The notes under the pieces were generated by a model that saw nothing but the letters and a program-made list of their open reading frames with translations, did no database searches and was not told where the DNA came from. DNA of 19,567 nucleotides from Burkholderiaceae bacterium (GTDB taxonomy: Bacteria; Pseudomonadota; Gammaproteobacteria; Burkholderiales; Burkholderiaceae_C). Below, piece after piece: positions 7,298 through 12,837 of the stretch. A program made the position numbers and the translations under genes. The stretch is taken from the NCBI GenBank assembly GCA_023268425.1, contig JALRFN010000425.1:1-19567 (forward strand), read 5' to 3'. Every line of letters begins with the position of its first letter. Position 1 is the first letter of the stretch.

Positions 7298-7327
7298 ATA
7301 TTAGCACTCACTGCCATTGAGTGCTAA
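7298..7327 (-). promoter_or_regulatory. Predicted rpoH promoter overlapping CIRCE
   Basis: On the minus strand, TTAGCA at 7327–7322 (four of six matches to TTGACA) is followed after 18 bases by TAATAT at 7303–7298, a good -10 box. Transcription would start near 7291, about 25 bases before the ATG. Both boxes use bases of the CIRCE arms, so bound HrcA would block polymerase directly. Predicted from sequence only. Confidence 0.55.
7301..7327. promoter_or_regulatory. CIRCE element (HrcA operator)
   Basis: The sequence is TTAGCACTC-N9-GAGTGCTAA, an exact match to the CIRCE consensus, with arms at 7301–7309 and 7319–7327. CIRCE is the binding site of the heat-shock repressor HrcA, whose activity depends on GroEL. 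It usually stands before groESL or hrcA operons; here the only gene it can serve is rpoH, starting 34 bases away. The site is seen directly; HrcA binding is inferred, and hrcA itself is not in the window. Confidence 0.93.
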
Positions 7328-7372
7328 ACACAAGGCAAAACCCCTCGGTGATCTGTGACCGTTGAGGTCAAT

Positions 7373-7436
7373 CCAGTGCTGCCCGCCTGGCAGCGATGGC
7401 GCTTCGGCTTGGGCACACCACAGGCAACAGCACTGG
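7373..7436. repeat. 9-bp inverted repeat with 46-base interior
   Basis: CCAGTGCTG at 7373–7381 pairs with CAGCACTGG at 7428–7436. The pairing can be extended outward by three more pairs (AAT with GTT, one of them G·U) and inward by CC/GG across a small bulge. This gives a long stem-loop directly before the palindrome at 7442. Confidence 0.6.
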
Positions 7437-7441
7437 GTTTA

Positions 7442-7459
7442 CCTAGGGTAGACCCTAGG
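7442..7459. repeat. 18-base near-perfect palindrome CCTAGGGTAGACCCTAGG
   Basis: Two 8-base arms, CCTAGGGT and ACCCTAGG, surround the two central bases AG. The short spacing suits a dimeric DNA-binding protein better than an RNA hairpin. It is 115 bases upstream of the CIRCE site and has no recognisable gene start near it on the plus strand. The binding protein, if any, is unknown. Confidence 0.6.
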
Positions 7460-7587
7460 ATGCTCAAAAAGTTTCGGAAAACCACAAATCCACTGATCGA
7501 GAGATGGGGGCGCCTCGTGACTGGATTGGCTGTTCCTTTCTTGCGCCGCCAAGAAAAGAACCAAAGAAGGCGGCCTGAATGCCTCGC

Positions 7588-7610
7588 GCCTGCTCGCTAC
7601 GCGAGCAGGC
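7588..7610. repeat. 10-bp perfect stem-loop
   Basis: GCCTGCTCGC and GCGAGCAGGC are separated by the 3-base loop TAC. No T-tract follows on either strand, so a simple terminator is unlikely. It lies inside the gene-free region and just after the TTTCTTG/CAAGAAA hairpin. Confidence 0.65.
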
Positions 7611-8024
7611 ATCTCTTGCGCTGCTCGTCACCATGGGGCGGTCCAGAGCTCACTGCGCTCAAGTCTAGAGGCTTGAGCGCCGTTCAACCTAAATCCGGCG
7701 GCTGGATGCTTGAAGCGAAGCGCTGACGTGCTTCGCGCCCGTGGTGGCTGCGCAGCTCAGCGAGGCATGACGGTCGTCACAGACCTCTGCATGGCGAAGC
7801 CCAACGGGCGCGCAGCGTCCGCATCAACCCGATGGGCTAGGTTTGAGCCGATTGGTGACCGAGCGAAGCGAAGGGCAGTGCGAGGCGATAACCTGCCCCG
7901 CGAAAAGCGGTTGGTGCAACGCCAACGCGGTGCAACGTTTCTGGCAAGCCAAGCGAGACAGTCTAGCCATGAAGGCTTGTCAGAGACGGGTTGCGCGCCA
8001 TCGCGCACATCACTCGGCCTTTTA

Positions 8025-8090
8025 ATCGTATTTTTCGATTTATTAAATTGAAATAATCGGTTGTATCGTTTTTTGAGTGGCGCTTACGAT
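8025..8090 (+). promoter_or_regulatory. Candidate ahpC promoter with possible OxyR-like site
   Basis: The AT-rich stretch holds ATCG-N7-CGAT at 8025–8039, then ATTG at 8047 and CGGT at 8058. These four-base blocks fall at the 11-base steps of the OxyR consensus (ATAG/CTAT blocks), but each matches only two or three of four bases. A possible promoter is TTGTAT at 8061–8066 with TACGAT at 8085–8090, 18 bases apart. Control of ahpC by OxyR is common in proteobacteria; here it is a weak pattern match. Confidence 0.3.
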
Positions 8091-8145
8091 TCACCCATCG
8101 CATCGTTTTGGATGTTCGATTTCACCCACCATTGAAAGGAAAATC

Positions 8146-8703
8146 ATGATCAATACCCAAGTCCAGCCGTTCAAGGCACAGGCATTCCACAACGGCAAAT
8201 TCGTCGAAGTCACCGAGAAAAACTTGCATGGCAAGTGGTCCGTCCTGATTTTCATGCCCGCAGCATTCACCTTCAATTGCCCCACTGAAATTGAAGACGC
8301 CGCTGACAACTACGCCGAGTTCCACAAAGCAGGTGCCGAGGTCTACATCGTGACCACCGACACCCACTTCTCGCACAAGGTGTGGCACGAAACCTCCCCC
8401 GCCGTGGGCAAGGCCCAGTTCCCCTTGGTCGGCGACCCCACCCACCAACTGACCCGTGCCTTTGGTGTGCACATCGAAGAAGAAGGTCTGGCCTTGCGCG
8501 GCACCTTCATCATCAACCCCGAAGGTGTGATCAAGACCATGGAAGTGCACGACAACGCCATCGCACGTGATGTCAAAGAGAGCGTGCGCAAGTTGAAGGC
8601 GGCTCAGTACGTGGCCAACAACCCCGGTCAAGTTTGCCCAGCCAAGTGGCAAGAAGGCGCCAAGACCCTGACGCCATCTTTGGACCTGGTGGGCAAGATC
8701 TGA
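8146..8703 (+). CDS. ahpC: Alkyl hydroperoxide reductase peroxidase subunit, peroxiredoxin AhpC
   Basis: AhpC is a typical 2-Cys peroxiredoxin that reduces hydrogen peroxide, organic hydroperoxides and peroxynitrite in the cytosol and is re-reduced by AhpF. The 185-residue protein has the peroxidatic Cys45 in FTFNCPTE (most homologues have FTFVCPTE) and the resolving Cys164 in GQVCPAKW. The C-terminus, TLTPSLDLVGKI, matches the enterobacterial type closely, including the tail linked to peroxide sensitivity in this class. The ATG at 8146 follows GAAAGGA five bases upstream; an in-frame start at 8077 would fall in the promoter. ahpF follows after 172 bases, on the same strand. Confidence 0.97.
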   Translation: MINTQVQPFKAQAFHNGKFVEVTEKNLHGKWSVLIFMPAAFTFNCPTEIEDAADNYAEFHKAGAEVYIVTTDTHFSHKVWHETSPAVGKAQFPLVGDPTHQLTRAFGVHIEEEGLALRGTFIINPEGVIKTMEVHDNAIARDVKESVRKLKAAQYVANNPGQVCPAKWQEGAKTLTPSLDLVGKI

Positions 8704-8875
8704 AGCTCGACTTGATGCCCTGCGCGCATGCAGGGCGTTGAACGCAGCGCGCGGGGGGATCCACGCTCGCGCGCTGACCTCAACGCCTTTCATCCCTTCA
8801 CTTTTTGCGGTCTGCGGCTCGACGCCACAAGCGTGATGAGTCCGGCTTACTGCACCCTGTTCAAAGGAGAACACC
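8704..8875 (+). other. ahpC–ahpF intercistronic region with two hairpins
   Basis: The 172-base gap has a 7-bp stem GCCCTGC/GCAGGGC (8717–8736, 6-base loop) only 13 bases past the ahpC stop. A 9-bp stem CAGCGCGCG/CGCGCGCTG follows (8745–8776, 14-base loop). Neither is followed by a T-run. Such hairpins can act as partial terminators or 3' mRNA stabilisers, keeping AhpC more abundant than AhpF. The role is inferred. Confidence 0.55.
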
Positions 8876-10453
8876 ATGTTGGACGACACCCTCAAAAGCC
8901 AATTGCAACAGTACCTGGGCATGCTGCGCGAGCCCATTCGATTGATTGCCAGTCTGGACGACTCCAGCGCGTCGGCCGAGATGCGCGAGTTGTTGACGGT
9001 AATTGCCGGCTTGTCGGAGCAGGTGCACTTTGATGACAGCGGTGACGATGCACGCAAGCCCTCGTTTGTCGTGGCTCGCGAAGGGCAGACCCATGGCGTG
9101 CGCTTTGCGGCCATCCCGCTGGGCCACGAGTTCACGTCTTTGGTTTTGGCCTTGCTGTGGACGGGTGGTCACCCGCCCAAGGTTGAGCCCGAAGTGATCG
9201 AGCAGATCCGCGCCCTGGAGGTGGACGCTGAATTTGAGGTCTACATGAGCCTGTCCTGCCACAACTGTCCGGATGTGGTGCAAGCCGCGACCTTGATGGC
9301 GGTGCTGAACCCACGCATTCGCACCACCGTGATCGACGGCGCGCTGTACCAGGCCGAGGTGGAGGCGCGCAACGTCTTGGCTGTGCCCTTGACTTACATG
9401 AACGGACAGGTGTTTGGTTCGGGCCGCATGACGGTCGAAGAGATGCTGGCCAAGCTGGACACCTCATCTGATGCCCGAGAAGCGGCCAAGCTGGACGCCA
9501 AAGAGCCCTATGACGTGTTGATCGTGGGCGGCGGCCCGGCTGGTGCGGCAGCAGCCGTCTATGCGGCGCGCAAAGGCATTCGCGTGGGCGTCGCGGCTGA
9601 GCGCATGGGTGGGCAAGTGAACGACACCATGGCGATCGAAAACTACATTTCGGTTCTGGAGACCGATGGCCCCAAGTTTGCCGCGGCCTTGGAGGCGCAA
9701 GTGCGTCACTATGGCGTGGACATCATGAACCTCCAGCAAGCGCAGAGCCTGCAACCAGCCGACGACGATGGCTTGCACACCGTGCACATGGCCAACGGTG
9801 GTCGGCTCCAGGCCCGCAGCGTGATCTTGTCGACGGGCGCGCGCTGGCGCAACATCAACGTGCCCGGTGAGGCGGAGTACAAAAATCGGGGCGTGGCTTA
9901 CTGTCCGCACTGTGATGGTCCTTTGTTCAAAGGCAAGCGCGTGGCCGTGATTGGTGGCGGCAACTCTGGGGTCGAGGCGGCCATCGATTTGGCTGGCGTC
10001 GTGGCCCACGTGAGCTTGGTCGAGTTCGCTGAGCAACTCAAAGCCGATGCGGTGTTGGTGGCCAAGCTCAAGTCGCTGCCCAATGTGGACATCCACGTCA
10101 ACGCGCAGACCACGGAAATCACCGGCGACGGCAAGCAAGTCAACGGCTTGACCTACCAAGACCGCGCCAGCGGCGAAAGCCATCACATCGCGCTGCAAGG
10201 GGTGTTTGTGCAAATCGGCTTGGTGCCCAATACCGAGTGGTTGGGTGAGGCGGTGGCACGCAACCGCTTCGGCGAAATTGTGGTCGACGCCAAGGCGCAA
10301 ACCAATGTGCCAGGGGTGTTCGCCGCTGGAGACTGCACGACCGTGCCTTACAAGCAAATCGTGATCTCGGCGGGCGATGGTGCCAAGGCGGCCCTGAGCG
10401 CTTTCGATCATCTGATTCGCCAAACGGCCCCCGCAGTGGCGGCGGCAGCCTGA
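8876..10453 (+). CDS. ahpF: Alkyl hydroperoxide reductase flavoprotein subunit AhpF
   Basis: AhpF passes electrons from NADH through FAD and two disulfide centres to AhpC. The 525-residue protein is full length. The N-terminal tandem thioredoxin-like domain carries SCHNC (Cys128, Cys131). A linker leads to the thioredoxin-reductase-like part, with the FAD motif VGGGPAGAAAAVYAARKG at 217–234, the redox CPHC pair (Cys343, Cys346), the NADH-binding GGGNSGVEAAIDLA at about 360–373, and the late FAD motif GVFAAGDCTTVPYKQIV. The start has an excellent Shine–Dalgarno (AAAGGAGA, about six bases before ATG). It is probably read both from the ahpC promoter and after the intercistronic hairpins. A strong terminator follows 22 bases after the stop. 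Confidence 0.97.
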   Translation: MLDDTLKSQLQQYLGMLREPIRLIASLDDSSASAEMRELLTVIAGLSEQVHFDDSGDDARKPSFVVAREGQTHGVRFAAIPLGHEFTSLVLALLWTGGHPPKVEPEVIEQIRALEVDAEFEVYMSLSCHNCPDVVQAATLMAVLNPRIRTTVIDGALYQAEVEARNVLAVPLTYMNGQVFGSGRMTVEEMLAKLDTSSDAREAAKLDAKEPYDVLIVGGGPAGAAAAVYAARKGIRVGVAAERMGGQVNDTMAIENYISVLETDGPKFAAALEAQVRHYGVDIMNLQQAQSLQPADDDGLHTVHMANGGRLQARSVILSTGARWRNINVPGEAEYKNRGVAYCPHCDGPLFKGKRVAVIGGGNSGVEAAIDLAGVVAHVSLVEFAEQLKADAVLVAKLKSLPNVDIHVNAQTTEITGDGKQVNGLTYQDRASGESHHIALQGVFVQIGLVPNTEWLGEAVARNRFGEIVVDAKAQTNVPGVFAAGDCTTVPYKQIVISAGDGAKAALSAFDHLIRQTAPAVAAAA

Positions 10454-10475
10454 CGCGCAAAGCCTGAGCGCCAAA

Positions 10476-10505
10476 CAAAACGCCCGGCAGGTGCCGGGCG
10501 TTTTG
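10476..10505. terminator. Bidirectional rho-independent terminator after ahpF
   Basis: A perfect 13-bp stem, CAAAACGCCCGGC with GCCGGGCGTTTTG, encloses the 4-base loop AGGT. The arms end in AAAA and TTTT, so it can stop ahpF on the plus strand and the small gene at 10604–10873 on the minus strand. Confidence 0.92.
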
Positions 10506-10603
10506 CCTCTCAACTCTCAAAGATACCCGGTGCCGCGTTTCAAGGGCTCTGGCCGCGGTGTTGCCAGTGGTCAGGGTGGCTGCTGAGGCACATGGGCATG
10601 GCC

Positions 10604-10873
10604 TCAGACTTGTGCGTCGATGCGCATGCGGACCCGTGGCGGCAACTCGCCATGCTGCGAGACTGCGCGCAACTCAGCAATTTGAGGTTGGGCTGGCCGC
10701 CGTGCCCACTTCCACACTTGGGCTACGGCGGCCACAGCGGCCAGACTGGAGTCGGAACACCAGCGAGTTAAACGCTGCCAACGCTGTGCCCTGGCTTCGG
10801 CGGGGGTTTGCCAGGCGAGGTGGCTACCCTCGTGGTCGCGAACGCGAACCAAATGCAATTTGTCTTTGCTCAT
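10604..10873 (-). CDS. Hypothetical protein, 89 residues
   Basis: I do not recognise this family. The start at 10873 is well supported by an ideal Shine–Dalgarno (AAGGAG, six bases before ATG). The protein begins MSKDKLHLVRVRDHEGSHLAWQ, is basic, and has a middle stretch SLAAVAAVAQVWKWARR that could form an amphipathic helix. It has no signal peptide, no clear membrane segment and no cysteine motif (a single Cys). The ending PPRVRMRIDAQV gives no clue. It stands alone between ahpF and psd on the opposite strand, sharing the bidirectional terminator at 10476–10505. The frame continues upstream to 10927, but that part lacks a ribosome site. It is probably a real lineage-specific gene. Confidence 0.65.
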   Translation of the reverse strand: MSKDKLHLVRVRDHEGSHLAWQTPAEARAQRWQRLTRWCSDSSLAAVAAVAQVWKWARRPAQPQIAELRAVSQHGELPPRVRMRIDAQV

Positions 10874-10916
10874 GCTGCTCTCCTTAGAATGGCATGTCAT
10901 CCATTGGTGTGCTCTG

Positions 10917-10945
10917 ATCATCGGCATTTGCGTTTAAATATTCAA
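10917..10945 (-). promoter_or_regulatory. Possible promoter of the 89-residue gene
   Basis: On the minus strand, TTGAAT (10945–10940) is followed after 17 bases by GATGAT (10922–10917); each box matches the sigma-70 consensus in four of six positions. It lies in a short AT-rich stretch (10924–10975) that contrasts with the GC-rich surroundings. Confidence 0.3.
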
Positions 10946-11098
10946 TAGGTATTAATAAGAACCCATTAATTGCTGAATGAATGCGTCCATTTGTTCACGT
11001 TTTGACTTGCGCAGCGATGCCTTGAGCCCCCGCCGCCATGGGCGGGAGCCGCTCATGGCGCATGCCTAAAATGCGGAAACAACGATGGAGAAGCGCGC

Positions 11099-11938
11099 AT
11101 GGGCGTTTGGCTGCAACATTTACTGCCCAAGCGGGCGTTGACCGAAGCGGTGGGGCGATTGGCGGCTGCGCAAGCCGGCCCTTGGACGACGCGGGCGATC
11201 AACTGGTTTGTGCGGCGTTACGGCGTTGACATGAGCGAAGCAGCCGAGCCTGATACGACCAGTTACGCCAGCTTCAACGACTTTTTCACCCGCCCGTTGC
11301 GCGAAGGGGCCAGGCCCTTGGCTCAGGCCACTTGGATCAGCCCAGTGGACGGCGCCATCAGCCAGTTGGGTCCCGTCTTGGATGGCCACATTTTTCAGGC
11401 CAAAGGCCACAGTTACACCGCACGTGCGCTGTTGGCCTGCGACGCCAAAGCAGCGCAGCCCTTCGCCAAAGGCAGCTTCGCCACGCTTTACCTGAGTCCG
11501 CGTGATTACCATCGCATCCACATGCCCTGCGCGGGCGCGCTGACGCGCATGGTCTATGTGCCCGGTGATCTGTATTCGGTGAACCCGGCCACAGCGGCGG
11601 CGGTGCCGGGTTTGTTTGCGCGCAACGAACGCGTGGTTTGTCATTTCGACACCGATCACGGTGCCATGGTCATGGTCCTGGTGGGGGCGACCATCGTGGG
11701 CAGTGTGGCCACGGTGTGGCACGGTTTGGTTCACCCACCACGTCCAGGTGAGGTGCGCACTTGGGATTACGCACCGGGTGAGGTGTCTTTGTCACAAGGC
11801 GAAGAAATGGGCCGCTTCCTGCTCGGCTCTACGGTCGTGATGTTGTGGGCGCGTGACGACGTGAGCTTTGCACCGGGCTGGCAGGCTCAAGCGGCCATTC
11901 GCATGGGCCAATCCATGGCCGAGCCCAGCCGCGCTTAA
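11099..11938 (+). CDS. psd: Phosphatidylserine decarboxylase proenzyme
   Basis: Psd decarboxylates phosphatidylserine to phosphatidylethanolamine at the inner membrane. The proenzyme cleaves itself to make a pyruvoyl prosthetic group. The 279-residue protein has the LGST self-cleavage motif at 242–245, so cleavage should fall between Gly243 and Ser244. Other family marks are FNDFFTRPLREGARP at 59–73, SPVDGAIS at 81–88 (Asp84) and LYLSPRDYHRIHMP at 130–143 (His138, His141). The start at 11099 has GGAG eight bases upstream and gives the usual short N-terminus. A -10-like TAAAAT lies at 11067–11072 without a good -35. Its TAA overlaps the convergent permease stop. Confidence 0.95.
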   Translation: MGVWLQHLLPKRALTEAVGRLAAAQAGPWTTRAINWFVRRYGVDMSEAAEPDTTSYASFNDFFTRPLREGARPLAQATWISPVDGAISQLGPVLDGHIFQAKGHSYTARALLACDAKAAQPFAKGSFATLYLSPRDYHRIHMPCAGALTRMVYVPGDLYSVNPATAAAVPGLFARNERVVCHFDTDHGAMVMVLVGATIVGSVATVWHGLVHPPRPGEVRTWDYAPGEVSLSQGEEMGRFLLGSTVVMLWARDDVSFAPGWQAQAAIRMGQSMAEPSRA

Positions 11939-12837
11939 GGCGCAGGATCGACCGCCACGGGTGGCCGGCCACGGTGCTCGTGGCGCAGCAGATAGAGGCC
12001 ACTCAGGGTGATGATGGCAGCGCCCAACAGCGTCCAGCGGCTCGGCCATTGCGCCCAAATCACCACATCCAGCGACACACTCCACAGCAAGCCGGTGTAC
12101 TCAAACGGCGCAATCGCCGAGGGCTGGCCGTGTCGAAAGGCTTGGGTGATGGCCATTTGGCCGATGAAGCCCAAGACCGCCAGCGTCAGCAAGGGCAAGA
12201 GGTCGCGTCCGGTCAATGGTTGCCAGTCGCCCCAGCTCAAGGCGGTGGCGCCAACGCCCAGCATGAGCAACATCCACAACACCTGGCTGTCCACGCTGTC
12301 GGTGCGTGACAGCAAACGGCTCAACAAGGCTGCACTGGCGTAGCACACGGCCGTGCCCAAAACGGCCAGCGAAGCCCAAAAGTTCCAACCCGAGGCGCCA
12401 GGCTGCATGGCCACCAAGACACCCGTGAGCCCTAGGCCTAAGGCGACCCAGTGCGCCTTTTGTGCAGGCTCGCCCAAGATCGGGCCACTCAGGATCGCCA
12501 TCAACAAGGGGGCGGTGAAAAACAAGGTGTACACCTGGGTCATGGGCAGTTCGCGCAAGCCCATGCTCAGTGTCCAAATCATGGCGATGCCAAACAGCCC
12601 GCGCAACACATGCAGCCGCCAGCGCAGGTTCACCAAGCCAGACCAGGCGCCGCGCCAGGCTACCCAAGCCAGTGCCAAGGGCAAACTGCTGAAGCCGCGC
12701 AACGCGACCACCTGCATGGAATCGTGGTGCGCGCTCAAGACTTTGATGCAGGCATCCAAGCCGCCAAAGCAACCCATGGCCAAACACAGATAAAGCGCAC
12801 CTTGGACGTTGGGCGGCAAACCCTGCAGTGCCCTCAT
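11935..12837 (-). CDS. EamA/DMT-superfamily permease
   Basis: A 300-residue inner-membrane protein with about ten hydrophobic segments arranged as two EamA repeats (about 12–140 and 150–285). Typical DMT sequence features include GCFGGLDACIKVLS in the first helix, the helix-end segment LTGVLVAMQPG, and ITQAFRHGQPSAIAPFEYTGLLWS in the second repeat. Family members export or import small metabolites such as amino acids, nucleosides or their derivatives; the substrate cannot be read here. Its ATG overlaps the amn TGA as ATGA, so it is the third gene of the gor–amn–permease unit. Its stop shares TTAA with the convergent psd stop. Confidence 0.88.
   Translation of the reverse strand: MRALQGLPPNVQGALYLCLAMGCFGGLDACIKVLSAHHDSMQVVALRGFSSLPLALAWVAWRGAWSGLVNLRWRLHVLRGLFGIAMIWTLSMGLRELPMTQVYTLFFTAPLLMAILSGPILGEPAQKAHWVALGLGLTGVLVAMQPGASGWNFWASLAVLGTAVCYASAALLSRLLSRTDSVDSQVLWMLLMLGVGATALSWGDWQPLTGRDLLPLLTLAVLGFIGQMAITQAFRHGQPSAIAPFEYTGLLWSVSLDVVIWAQWPSRWTLLGAAIITLSGLYLLRHEHRGRPPVAVDPAP

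Larger units (their letters stand above)
7328..8024. other. Long gene-free region rich in inverted repeats
   Basis: Between rpoH and the ahpC promoter I find no convincing gene. Open frames exist (for example plus 7355–7726 and 7710–8051) but they are rich in Arg, Ser and Pro, lack ribosome sites and match no family. The DNA instead carries perfect hairpins: TGACC/GGTCA at 7356–7370, a 9-bp pair at 7373–7436, an 18-base palindrome at 7442–7459, TTTCTTG/CAAGAAA at 7537–7556, a 10-bp stem at 7588–7610, and GCGAAGC/GCTTCGC at 7715–7736. A 9-base direct repeat GGTGCAACG occurs at 7913 and 7929. The stretch around 7530–7575 resembles, from memory, a degenerate interspersed repeat seen between genes in many Comamonadaceae. 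It could also hold an RNA gene; neither is proven. Confidence 0.5.

Noticed and set aside
7267..7317. Upstream start for rpoH at 7317
   Set aside because: It falls within the CIRCE/promoter sequence and upstream of the predicted transcription start; the ATG at 7266 has GGAG at the right distance.
7913..7937. Two copies of GGTGCAACG as a possible CRISPR or iteron array
   Set aside because: Only two 9-base copies 16 bases apart, with no third unit and no associated cas or rep gene.
7355..8051. Plus-strand frames 7355–7726 and 7710–8051 as small genes
   Set aside because: They have no ribosome site and no recognisable motif, their composition is Arg/Ser/Pro-rich, and they run through hairpins that look non-coding. 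The region is reported as structured intergenic DNA.
8122..9135. 337-codon minus-strand frame over ahpC and the start of ahpF
   Set aside because: It is antisense to two firmly identified genes, has no domain, and is Gly/Val/His-rich as in other shadows here.
9464..10513. 349-codon minus-strand frame antisense to ahpF
   Set aside because: It overlaps ahpF throughout and crosses the terminator at 10476–10505, with no ribosome site or family motif.
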